The notes under the pieces: model-generated
What the model was told of the DNA's origin: nothing
The model's database searches: none
Seen by the model: the letters and a program-made list of their open reading frames with translations, nothing else
In this document: piece by piece, positions 14,401-21,300 of the stretch
Layout of the letters: every line of letters begins with the position of its first letter
Position numbering within the stretch: position 1 is the first letter of the stretch
Made by a program: the position numbers and the translations under genes
NCBI GenBank assembly: GCA_030141605.1
Contig: JAQGDQ010001186.1
Location: 1 to 56,811 of the forward strand
Origin: Tubiluchus corallicola
Taxonomy: Eukaryota; Priapulida; Priapulimorpha; Priapulimorphida; Tubiluchidae
Reading direction: 5' to 3'
DNA length: 56,811 nt

Positions 14401-16185
14401 GACCATAGAATTTGTATTACAATATGATGCTCATTGTTTGCCATATAGCAGACCTTAGAATTTGCATTACAATATGATGCTCATTGTTTGCCATATAGCA
14501 GACCTTAGAATTTGCATTACAATATGATGCTCATTGTTTGCCATATAGCAGACCTTAGAATTTGCATTACAATATGATGCTCATTGTTTGCCATATAGCA
14601 GACCTTAGAATTTGCATTACAATATGATGCTCATTGTTTGCCATACAGCAGACCATAGAATTTGTATTACAATATGGTGCTCATTGTTTCCATACAGCAG
14701 ACCATAGAATTTGTGTTACAATATGGTGCTCATTGTTTGCCATACAACAGACCATAGAATTTGTATTACAATATGGTGCTCATTGTTTGCCATATAGCAG
14801 ACCATAGAATTTGTATTACAATATGGTGCTCATTGTTTGTCATACAACAGACCATAGAATTTGTATTACAATATGGTGCTCATTGTTTGCCATATAGCAG
14901 ACCATAGAATTTGTATTACAATATGGTGCTCATTGTTTGTCATACAACAGACCATAGAATTTGTATTACAATATGGTGCTCATTGTTTGCCATACAACAG
15001 ACCATAGAATTTGTATTACAATATGGTGCTCATTGTTTGCCATACAACAGACCATAGAATTTGTATTACAATATGGTGCTCATTGTTTGTCATACAACAG
15101 ACCATAGAATTTGTATTACAATATGGTGCTCATTGTTTGCCATACAACAGACCATAGAATTTGTATTACAATATGGTGCTCATTGTTTGCCATACAACAG
15201 ACCATAGAATTTGTATTACAATATGGTGCTCGTTGTTTGCCATACAGCAGACCATAGAATTTGTATTACAATATGTGCTCTTTGTTTGCCATACAGCAGA
15301 CCATAGAATTTGTATTACAATATGATGCTCATTGTTTGCCATACAACAGACCATAGAATTTGTATTACAATATGATGCTCATTGTTTGCCATACAACAGA
15401 CCATAGAATTTGTATTACAATATGGTGCTCATTGTTTGCCATACAGCAGACCATAGAATTTGTATTACAATATGGTGCTCATTGTTTGCCATATAGCAGA
15501 CCATAGAATTTGTATTACAATATGGTGCTCATTGTTTGCCATACAACAGACCATAGAATTTGTATTACAATATGGTGCTTGTTGTTTGCCATACAGCAGA
15601 CCATGGAATTTGTATTACAATATGGTGCTCATTGTTTGCCATACAGCAGACCATGGAATTTGTATTACAATATGGTGCTCATTGTTTGCCATACAGCAGA
15701 CCATGGAATTTGTATTACAATATGGTGCTCATTGTTTGCCATACAACAGACCATAAAATCTGTATTAGAATATGAACTTACGTTGGGATTTTTCCGATGT
15801 GTGAATGAATGATTTCTAATAATCTAGCATTAATATTAATTAGTACAGTGTGTTTACAGCACTAGTATTTGTTATTGCGTAAACTTATATTTAATGAACC
15901 TAGCTAAAACATTTAAAGTAAGTCGCATTCACATTCGGACATTTTTTTGCTGTTCAGATCACGAAGAACAGGTTCGACGGCGACTGTGGCATCATGCCCA
16001 TAGAATTCGATCGCGATTCGCTGACATTTTCCAAAAAGAAGTTGAAGGAACCGAAAAAAACTATAATAAGGAGAAAGAAGGCAGTTCCGGCGTCGGATAA
16101 GCCAGCCGATGATTCGAATTCGGAATTTTTGGTAGAAGAATCGCAGGATCTGAATGGAGACCCGGTCAGTGATTCCAATTCCTGA
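377..16185 (+). CDS. TWNK: Twinkle, mitochondrial replicative DNA helicase (C-terminal eight exons)
   Basis: Twinkle is the hexameric 5'-3' helicase that unwinds mtDNA at the replication fork in the matrix. Eight exons join in frame: 377-536, 1577-1698, 4150-4321, 6742-6950, 9570-9684, 11034-11216, 12572-12700 and 15958-16185, giving 438 residues that align along the C-terminal two thirds of human Twinkle (684 aa). In order they carry the end of the primase-like region (GLFGW, then LPRGT), the linker (SWEAAK, HKSIVSF), the RecA-like core with Walker [11 protein letters not shown], then DHWAD and YFMTFHGQ, the Walker B region [14 protein letters not shown] and [10 protein letters not shown], and the final exon with KNRFDG and a lysine-rich tail. 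Every junction keeps phase with GT-AG borders. The 5' exons, including the mitochondrial targeting signal, are off the left edge. The introns hold three large minisatellites; one starts on the exon 7 donor. The gene is convergent with LAMTOR2. Identification is very secure. Confidence 0.96.
740..1075 (-). repeat. Dispersed repeat G, unexpanded copy
   Basis: Read in reverse, this segment matches both flanks of the 29-bp minisatellite at 40130-41139, including the stretches around GGCAGCACCTAA and CTGCTGCACTGAACA. Here the CTGCACTGAACA-type block is present once, so this copy shows the state before expansion. It lies in the TWNK intron 537-1576; the rest of that intron shows no further recognisable feature apart from a small tandem dimer at its end. 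Confidence 0.7.
1498..1564. repeat. Two-copy tandem repeat of about 33 bp
   Basis: The block containing TATGTGATTGTGTATATAAG occurs twice in a row, directly before the acceptor of TWNK visible exon 2 (exon start 1577). It looks like a recent tandem duplication. Confidence 0.8.
1577..1698 (+). CDS. TWNK: TWNK visible exon 2
   Basis: Acceptor ATTTAG, donor GTAAGA, ending in phase 2. The peptide includes [17 protein letters not shown] and KKLNEKRCF, which matches the human EQFRRIVFW...RSWEAAKLFARKLNPKRCF block that links the primase-like region to the helicase. Confidence 0.95.
1735..3140. repeat. Minisatellite 1: 37-bp unit, about 37 copies, TWNK intron
   Basis: The unit reads approximately TTGGTTTGCCAGATGATATG followed by TTTCAAACTTCTTTATG. 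The first units, starting about 40 bp after the exon 2 donor, are divergent and the later ones highly uniform. Common variants are CAAACTT/CATACTT and CCAGATG/TCACATG. The array stops abruptly at 3140. No protein is encoded. Confidence 0.97.
3647..3835 (+). repeat. Dispersed repeat F, left arm of an inverted pair
   Basis: This matches the reverse complement of 6004-6187 at roughly 80% by eye, sharing AGCACGTGAGGGT, GAGCCCAGGTAGAGAAAG and GTCAGTTGTCACGTGCTTACC. It is surrounded by two TTTGAGAACCAC blocks (near 3510 and 4077) of the kind found at hAT element ends. The arms flank TWNK visible exon 3. Confidence 0.75.
4150..4321 (+). CDS. TWNK: TWNK visible exon 3
   Basis: Acceptor TTGCAG; the first base completes the arginine codon split with exon 2. 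The peptide contains [16 protein letters not shown] and [19 protein letters not shown], matching the human linker region ([18 protein letters not shown]). It ends in phase 0 before donor GTAATT. Confidence 0.95.
4367..4628. mobile_element. Repeat B, short copy with terminal inverted repeats
   Basis: The ends read AAAACCGGATGATTGTGTAA and the inverse around AAACAATCATCCAGTTTTC, an imperfect inverted repeat of about 20 bp. The interior matches the longer copies at 7015-7412 and 31770-32185 (CTTTCTAAGCTAATTATTCA). It is probably a MITE-type non-autonomous DNA element; the superfamily is not clear. Confidence 0.7.
4905..5330. repeat. Degenerate minisatellite based on TCTAGGAAGTC...CTGTCCTC
   Basis: Many diverged copies of a short motif (AGGAAGTCTTCTGTCCTCT and variants) run in tandem without a strict period. 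This looks like an old, decayed array. The rest of TWNK intron 4322-6741 holds repeat B, the right arm of repeat F and the tRNA-like palindrome; 5331-6003 shows nothing I recognise. Confidence 0.8.
6004..6187 (-). repeat. Dispersed repeat F, right arm of an inverted pair
   Basis: This is the reverse-complement partner of 3647-3835. With that copy it encloses TWNK visible exon 3, so the two arms could pair in the pre-mRNA. Confidence 0.75.
6354..6517 (+). repeat. tRNA-like palindromic element
   Basis: A 73-nt tRNA-like body lies at 6419-6491. It has matching ends GGGCT...AGCCC, a D-arm/A-box-like TGGCTCAAGTGG and a T-loop/B-box-like GTTCAAATCC. The T stem does not pair well, so it is not a working tRNA. 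The outer segments, 6354-6401 and 6471-6517, are imperfect inverted repeats, both containing AAAAATTG next to a T-arm-like sequence (GGGCTTGAACCC on the left, in reverse). It may be a tRNA-derived SINE fragment or an inverted dimer. It lies 220 bp before TWNK exon 4. Confidence 0.55.
6742..6950 (+). CDS. TWNK: TWNK visible exon 4 (Walker A)
   Basis: Acceptor ATTTTAG, donor GTAAGT, end phase 2. The peptide [15 protein letters not shown] leads into the P-loop [10 protein letters not shown], then [20 protein letters not shown] and MMLTQFA. The lysine and threonine of the ATP-binding P-loop are intact. This is the catalytic heart of the helicase. Confidence 0.97.
6965..7412. repeat. Repeat C fragment followed by repeat B copy 2
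   Basis: Bases 6965-7014 begin with GGAAGACAGGATGATTTTTT, the start of repeat C. From 7015 the sequence matches repeat B at 31770-32185 (AATAGAAGGCGGTACC, TGACGTAAGCAATAGCTGTG) and ends with CAATCGTCCGGTTTTTC. It is non-coding and lies in the TWNK intron 6951-9569. Confidence 0.65.
7518..8047. repeat. Repeat C, full-length copy
   Basis: It matches 49068-49647 along its length (GGAAGACAGGATGATTTTTC, AACTATTGCTGACATCACAA, AGATTAGGTCTGG...TTTGCTTTA) and the interrupted copy at 39952-41450. It carries no long conserved frame. Confidence 0.7.
8190..8386 (-). repeat. Dispersed repeat D, copy 1
   Basis: The reverse complement matches 56515-56715, sharing CAATGGCTGACTTTAACAGC and CAGCCTGCACCTCAACTTCA. 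It is non-coding. Confidence 0.8.
8403..8505. repeat. Duplicated (AT)n microsatellite block
   Basis: An AT run followed by GTATTTTTTCAGGCAAAATT occurs twice in succession. The TTTTTTCAG part resembles a 3' splice site but no exon follows. Confidence 0.85.
8549..8901. promoter_or_regulatory. Cluster of AGGTCA nuclear-receptor half-sites
   Basis: A perfect DR1 (AGGTCAAAGGTCA) lies at 8549-8561. A near-DR1 on the other strand is at 8724-8735 (AACCTTTGACCT), single half-sites at 8803-8808 and 8823-8828, a DR1-like TGACGTTTGACCT at 8855-8867, and an inverted pair at 8883-8901. Parts of the cluster look like a decayed tandem repeat (AACTAAAGATAAAA recurs), so multiplication may be passive. DR1 sites bind HNF4/RXR-type receptors in animals; a role here is speculative. 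Confidence 0.35.
9087..9200. mobile_element. Fragment rich in ACGATACG, possible hAT element end
   Basis: AGGGCTGTAACGATGCACC followed by repeated ACGATACGTATC resembles the ends of common hAT-type MITEs. No matching second end was located, so the call is tentative. Confidence 0.35.
9570..9684 (+). CDS. TWNK: TWNK visible exon 5
   Basis: Acceptor ATTTCAG; the first base completes the CAA codon split with exon 4. The peptide contains [19 protein letters not shown] and LKTVME, matching human [20 protein letters not shown]. The donor is GTTCGT, the weakest-looking in this gene, but the phase-0 join to exon 6 reproduces the family sequence. Confidence 0.93.
9768..9957. mobile_element. Short MITE with GGGTGTCCCAGAA-type ends
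   Basis: TACCGGGTGTCCCAGAAGAA on the left and TTTTCTGGAATGCCCTGTAC on the right are imperfect inverted repeats. It is about 190 bp long and non-coding, in the TWNK intron 9685-11033. Confidence 0.5.
10168..10862. mobile_element. Tigger/pogo-like MITE
   Basis: The ends TACAGTAAGTCCTCGCTTAA and GTTAAGCGAGGACTTACTGT form a near-perfect terminal inverted repeat of about 20 bp typical of TcMar-Tigger elements. A further diverged right-end-like segment (GTTAAACGAGGATTTACATG) follows to 10926. An open frame across it is not transposase-like. It lies in the TWNK intron before exon 6. Confidence 0.7.
11034..11216 (+). CDS. TWNK: TWNK visible exon 6 (Walker B region)
   Basis: Acceptor CTTGCAG, donor GTACAC, phase 0 at both ends. 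The peptide includes [20 protein letters not shown], where IIDNLQF holds the Walker B aspartate, then [20 protein letters not shown], almost identical to the human segment. Confidence 0.96.
11286..11886. mobile_element. Tigger/pogo-like MITE
   Basis: Left end TTAAACTCCGCGTAACTCAA and right end GAGTTATGCGGAGTTTACTG are inverted repeats; CCTAACTCAAA motifs recur inside both ends. It is about 600 bp and non-coding. The rest of the intron to 12571 shows nothing recognisable. Confidence 0.75.
12572..12700 (+). CDS. TWNK: TWNK visible exon 7
   Basis: Acceptor TTCTACAG. The peptide holds [20 protein letters not shown] and GKKFIQ, matching human [20 protein letters not shown] and GKRYLQ. It ends in phase 0 at ATACAG before GTATTA. 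The last eight exon bases and the donor are themselves the first unit of the 37-bp array that follows. Confidence 0.95.
12694..13500. repeat. Minisatellite 2: 37-bp unit, 22 copies, each with a 5' splice site
   Basis: The unit is CATACAGGTATTAGTTTAAT plus CATTACTGTAATTTAAT. CATACAG|GTATTAG occurs 22 times at an exact 37-bp spacing from 12694 to 13471 without a single indel (one copy reads CATGCAG). The first copy is the true exon 7/intron junction. Reading on in frame past the exon gives V-L-V-stop, so use of a later copy as donor would end the protein early. Confidence 0.97.
13618..15772. repeat. Minisatellite 3: 50-bp unit, about 43 copies, with higher-order structure
   Basis: The unit is CAATATGGTGCTCATTGTTT, GCCATACAACAGACCATAGA, ATTTGTATTA. 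A 49-bp variant unit (TGTTTCCATACAG, then GTGTTAC) recurs 749 bp apart at about 13941 and 14690, and each is followed by a nearly identical order of variants, so a multi-unit block was duplicated. A sub-family with GACCTTAGAATTTGCATTAC occupies about 14440-14640. The array fills most of the last TWNK intron; the ORFs in it are spurious. Confidence 0.97.
15958..16185 (+). CDS. TWNK: TWNK last exon and stop codon
   Basis: Acceptor TGTTCAG. The peptide starts [20 protein letters not shown], matching human [20 protein letters not shown], the region that carries the arginine finger in this helicase family. A basic, poorly conserved tail ([20 protein letters not shown]) and an acidic serine-rich end follow, with stop TGA at 16183-16185. 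No clear AATAAA signal lies close by. Confidence 0.95.
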   Translation: MTKNRFDGDCGIMPIEFDRDSLTFSKKKLKEPKKTIIRRKKAVPASDKPADDSNSEFLVEESQDLNGDPVSDSNS

Positions 16186-16499
16186 CATTTTCCTGAGTCC
16201 ACTGGAAGAATTTTGCATGACGCACAAATTGGTGCTTAAAGAAGCGGGTTTGAACGTGTCTCAAAACTTGTGTCATTTTTGCACAAGGAATGTTGGTTGC
16301 CGTGCAGAGTTTGTTAAACCAGCTGTGTTATATATCTGCAAAAAGTCTCTGAGTTTGGTACTGGTCCAGATTACATTGGTCCTGTACCAACTGGTAGTTG
16401 CCGTACAAATCCCACACAAATGTTGCCCTGCAGCAGCACTCATCAGCTAGCAAAGATTTTAGCCCCTACATTATAAAATTTTAAATTTCTTTTAATTGT

Positions 16500-16797
16500 T
16501 GGCGTCCGTCTGTCTCAGAAGACAATGGAGTGTGCCGCGCCAAGAGAGTCAGTTATTGATCACATTGATGGAGCTGCAGCATCGACTTTGGCTGAGCAGT
16601 GCGATCCTTGAACCTAGCCGTTGGCTGCTGGTGCAGCTCCTCCGCCTAGTGTCGAGATACAGTGTGGGCATCCCGCAAGCCTACAGCACCTGGTATTCCT
16701 AGGCGGTCACCCATCCACGTACCAACCAGTGTGTACGTTGCTTAACTTCGGTGATCAGGCGAGAACCGGTGTTTTCAACGTGATGTGGCCGTAGTAC
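16500..16797 (-). mobile_element. 5S rRNA-derived SINE-like repeat, internally deleted copy
   Basis: Bases 16679-16797 on the minus strand resemble 5S rRNA over its full ~120-nt length: CACGTTGAAAACACCGGTTC, GATCACCGAAGTTAAGCAAC and GTGGATGGGTGACCGCCT are all recognisable. The 5S-like head is followed (leftward) by a body ending in CCATTGTCTTCTGAGACAGA. The longer copy at 45990-46522 has about 200 bp more body. The deletion joins CCTTGAAC to CTAGCC, and the long copy has a similar CTTGACCC at the far side, suggesting microhomology. Confidence 0.8.
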
Positions 16798-17433
16798 GAT
16801 ATGGCCATTCTTCTAATGTGGTTCAAATAAGGGGTCAATTTTTTAACCTGTTATGCCCATGGGGATTCTTCATATGTCTTACTATTCTGAACATGCTATT
16901 TAATGGTGATTTTTACAGGCAACTAGAAACCACGTCTTAGCAATGTAATTGCAGTTACTTTTCGGCTAGTTTTCCTAGAGTCAAACCTCGTTATACTGGC
17001 ATCGGTCTTAGTCACCTGTGTCTCTCCTGTATCATCCTGTGCCGGAGGCGACTGGTGTCCACTCCCTTCTTCCCTGTTGGCCATTACTTCCATCATTCTA
17101 GCCGGTACTTTCTCCAGGTGTTGCACGAGCCTCTTATCACCGAGCGGATCAGTTTGGCTCTGATGCCCAGTAGACCGAGCATGTTCAGGATGTCATCGTT
17201 TTCGCCACCTGCCCGTTCCCCACGATAGCCCACGCGATGAAGCAGTGGCAGAGACGCAACGCCTCTTGACGTCAGCGAGGATTGGTCCATTTTTGTAATG
17301 CGAGTTTCAATTAACGACCTCATTTTTGGCAAAAGAAATGTCCATATTTTCACGTATGTATTAATGCACCTTGTTATCATGCTAACTTTGTTTGCCATCC
17401 CAAAGTGGCTGGCATAGAGAGCTTTGACTGTAG

Positions 17434-17941
17434 CAGGGATGAGAATTTTCCGTGGATACGCGGAATTCCAAGTTTTTGAAAGACCAGTAGTGTCATTTTT
17501 GTAAATTGTGTAAATTTGTTGAGAAAATTTTTACGGACCCAGTACATTATTTCGCAAGCTGACCGCTAGTTGGCAGGCCGTTAGTTTGTTTACATCACGT
17601 ACATCAGTGTAACCACATGTATATCTCTATGTATAAAAATATAGAATCAATTGTGCGGAGTTAATTGAGTCAATTGCAGACAGTTTTTATATACTTTTGC
17701 ATAGGAGCGGCCAGTACTTAGTCGTTATTCAGACAATTAGGTATCATGTATCCTTGATAGTTGGGTATTTTAAATTATGCACGAAACAAGGTAGCTGATA
17801 TTTTAAGTCCACTTAGAGGCTCTCTTTGGTCACAAAATTGCTATTTGTTGCTTCGCCCCCTTGAACTCCCATGCGGGCCTACGCGGCCCCCAAACCCCGG
17901 CCTGTTTCAGAGTTTTTTGCAATTTGTCATTCTCATCCCTG
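17434..17941. mobile_element. hAT-like MITE, family H, copy 1
   Basis: The ends CAGGGATGAGAATTTTC and TTCTCATCCCTG are inverted repeats. A six-base direct repeat CTGTAG flanks it at 17428-17433 and 17942-17947. Copy 2 is at 47337-47838. It is non-coding. Confidence 0.75.
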
Positions 17942-18294
17942 CTGTAGTTAAAGAGCAAATAAACTAAACTGTAAGGATAATTATGCTAAATACCGATATT
18001 TTATTCCTTTATTATAGCTACTGTGATAGAAAATTTACAAAATACGGTATTGTTCTTACAAGAATTCCATTTTCTAAGACACGTTCCCTTCTAATATAGT
18101 ATAGATAATTTCACTCCATTTATATACATTCTATTAAGGCGACTCATTTCATCATAATAAACTTTTTACAACGGTAAATTTGTTTTCTTTTATACTAAAT
18201 GAATTTTCTGTTCAGCGCTCTATTTTTATAGTCTTTTTTCCGCTTCGTATACGGTGCCGCGTTACCATGGCAACGTGGGATGAATTTTTCTGGG

Positions 18295-18351
18295 CTATGA
18301 AGATGCAATCCTGTTTAGAGGGTCTTCTAAGTAATCTGCCAAAGCATCAGA
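18295..18351 (-). CDS. LAMTOR2: LAMTOR2 exon 4 and stop
   Basis: On the minus strand, acceptor TTTTTCAG leads to [18 protein letters not shown] and stop TAG. It matches human AQALVQYLEEPLTQVAAS residue for residue in length. Confidence 0.92.
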   Translation of the reverse strand, partial: SDALADYLEDPLNRIASS

Positions 18352-21300
18352 CTGAAAAATAAGAAAAAAACGGCAAAATTCAAATCTAAAGTGCAGGTTT
18401 TAAAAAGCTGATGTACAAACTAAAAAAATGCATTGGACATGATATTTTATTATTATAAAAAAGCGATGGCTTTATTGCAAGTACAATTTAAAACCAACTA
18501 TCGGGTCTTGATTAAAACGAATCAGTGCCAAAACACCAAAATGATCCCATACGTGTGACTAATGTTGCCTATTTGTGTACTTAATTTTGAATTGACTAGC
18601 TTTCTCATTCAAAAATTTCTAACGTTCCGTATCTCTGCCAGCACGTGCACAGTCTGACTGCGAATCTGCAATGCGTTTGCCATATTTCAACAAGTGATTT
18701 GCAGTGTCACGCGATTATTGCAAGAGTGAAAATCTTTGCAGCTGGTAAAAATGTCGGCTAGCTTGGCTCCCATACTGAGGGGCCGGCTCGACTAAAGCTG
18801 GGTTTCTTATCGGCTAAGTGGACCGTAGAAATAAATCGGCTGGAACTCGGCTAGGTTTATTGCCCAACAGAGCTGGTACAGCAGCGTTTCTTCTGTGTTA
18901 ATGCACGAGAGATTTGATTACACCCCCGCGACCTTGAAATATTTCACGTGGCCAAGGGTCAAGTGGTCACTGATCAGGATTTCTCACATTTGAGCAGCTT
19001 GCTCGAGAGACGAATTTGTGTGAAACGGTGAGAAATGTACAATTAAAGTCAGGTCAGAATAAGTCAGACAAAATTCTAACCTCATTCTGCTACACTGTGC
19101 TTTACTTCGGTTGATTAGTCCTTTTAAAAAACAACACTGAGTTTTGCACAAATAGCTATAGTTGTCATTACATTCATCGGAAACAGTACAACTATGGGTT
19201 TGAGTCGTCCAGTCACTAGCAATTATTTGTTGGTTGCAATGCTTAAATTTAAACCTAAAAACACTTCATAAAAAAATCTTTAAAAATTTGTCTTGAAATT
19301 TTGCATCCCTTACATTCTGTCTTACTACATACAGAGCTTGAGTCAGCAGTAACGCTGTATAAAACATGTAAATTTAAACTCCCGCGATGACCGTTAGACG
19401 CAGATATATTAAAAACACATTTTTGGTGAGTCGGTGACATTTTACCAGTTGGCATTACTAAGAATTTTATTTTCTAGTTATTTAAGTCCAAGCTGGTAAT
19501 GTAAGTTTGTACTTAATTTTTTGTACTTTAAAATTGCCCTTTCTTCCCTTTTAACATACCTTGGCTTTTAGTATTCCAAATCCCACAAAGTCTTTAGCGT
19601 ATATGCACAAGAGAAGATTTGCCACTTGTGTAATGGCCACTTTTCCTTCCTGGAAAAAAAATAAAAAAATTTGTGTCAAATTTGAAATTTACGATACGAA
19701 GACAAACGCACGTGAGAAAAGTGAAAGTACCTTACACAGTACTCAGACAAGTGTACATTAGTGTATTTTTAGGTATATAATTATTATTATACTATATATA
19801 TGGTATTTACAGGATATAATTTACAATACAGAAATTTCTAATGAAGTGGAATGACTTGCAAATACAATAGTACAGTCAACCTCGGATATAAGTAACACCT
19901 CCGGACCGGAAAAAACCCTCCCTTATATCCGATGTCCCTTATAACCGAAGTTGAGTCAAACCGAGGGTGTATCTAGGCCTGTACTTTTCTGTGCTTTTAC
20001 CCATATTTTTATGTATTATTGCTACACATTCAGTGCAAACAGTATTTATGAAGCTCCTTCAGTGATGCGAGCTGTATGTGACCGCGGAAACCGAGCTGTT
20101 CGAAGGCAGAGTTTCCAAAAAATTGAGGTTAAAAATTGATCAATTTCGCTTTGATCATAGGGATATGCGAGGTTATTTACCTGGGTTTCTATTACACCGG
20201 ATCTGAAGACATCGTCTCTTATAAACGAAAGTCCCTTATATCCGAGTACCTTACATACGAAGATTTTTACACAGGAAAACGTTAGGAAAAATTGGGACTG
20301 GTGTTGGTGGGTCCCTTATTGGGTTGACTGTATTTATAAACACACAAAGTGTCCCTTGGACTGCGGTCGGGTCTTGTGCCCGTAATGATGTGGGTAACTA
20401 GTTGGTGACAAGGATAAGGCTTGAACTACACATCTCCATTTACAATTCCTCATCAAGTTCTTCAGTTGCTGATCGATATACTGCCCTAAAGGAACCTTTC
20501 TAGTACTGACAGAATCAGCATCGAGCATCAAAACTCGTGAAATCATGATGAAAATATAAAAGAAAGAAAAAGTTGCTCAGAGCGAAATTGGTCGATTGAT
20601 GCTTAACTATTTGCATACCGTAAATGGATCAGTTATTATGCCCAGTGTGTGGGGAAGATGATGACACTACTGAACATATGCTTGAATGTGACAGATATGG
20701 AGAATGGAAAAAAATTTTGAACTCAGATATTATTATTATTAATAATAATATTATAATGAACAGTGAAAAGGAAGGATTACTAGAAATTAGAAATCAAGAG
20801 AACGAATGCATGGAATACAGGATAAAGACATTAAACTTGGAAAAGACAACTAAAAGATCAGCGTTATAGAGGAATAGACTTTGCACCCTATAAAGGTGCC
20901 CGCCTTTGATAGGTGGAGAGAGTCGAGTATCGCAATCGCAAAATAAACATTAGCATAACTACTAGTAGTAAAATGGCTTAAAATTGGGATGAGTTTGAAT
21001 AAACGTTGATTTTTATGTTCAGTTCAAGACGATTGGATGTGTTTGCATTAAATCGATATGTTACATACATTGTGACAAACGGTTCATTGGGCATTAGGCT
21101 ACCAGATGAGGTATATAGAGCTTGCAGGTCTAGATACACCCTCGATCTGATTCAACTTCGGCTGTAAGGGACATTGGATATAAACGACGATTTTTTCCAG
21201 TCCGGAGGTGTCCCTTATATCCCAGGTTGACTGTATTTACAAAATTCTACCTGTCAAATTTGCAGAAATTTGGACTTTCCACCGTTCTATTGTGGACCTT

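Larger units (their letters stand above)
16186..18294. other. TWNK-LAMTOR2 convergent intergenic region
   Basis: The tail-to-tail gap of 2.1 kb contains a 5S-derived repeat (16500-16797) and a hAT-like element (17434-17941). Short frames between 16800 and 17400 show no recognisable domain. I see no RNA gene judged functional. Confidence 0.6.

Noticed and set aside
12694-15772. CRISPR-like regular repeats
   Set aside because: The units are contiguous with no unique spacers, and the context is an intron of an animal gene.
16679-16797. A functional 5S rRNA gene
   Set aside because: It differs from canonical 5S at several conserved positions, has a second similarly altered copy with the same non-5S body, and no clear terminator T-run, so a SINE-like repeat is more likely.
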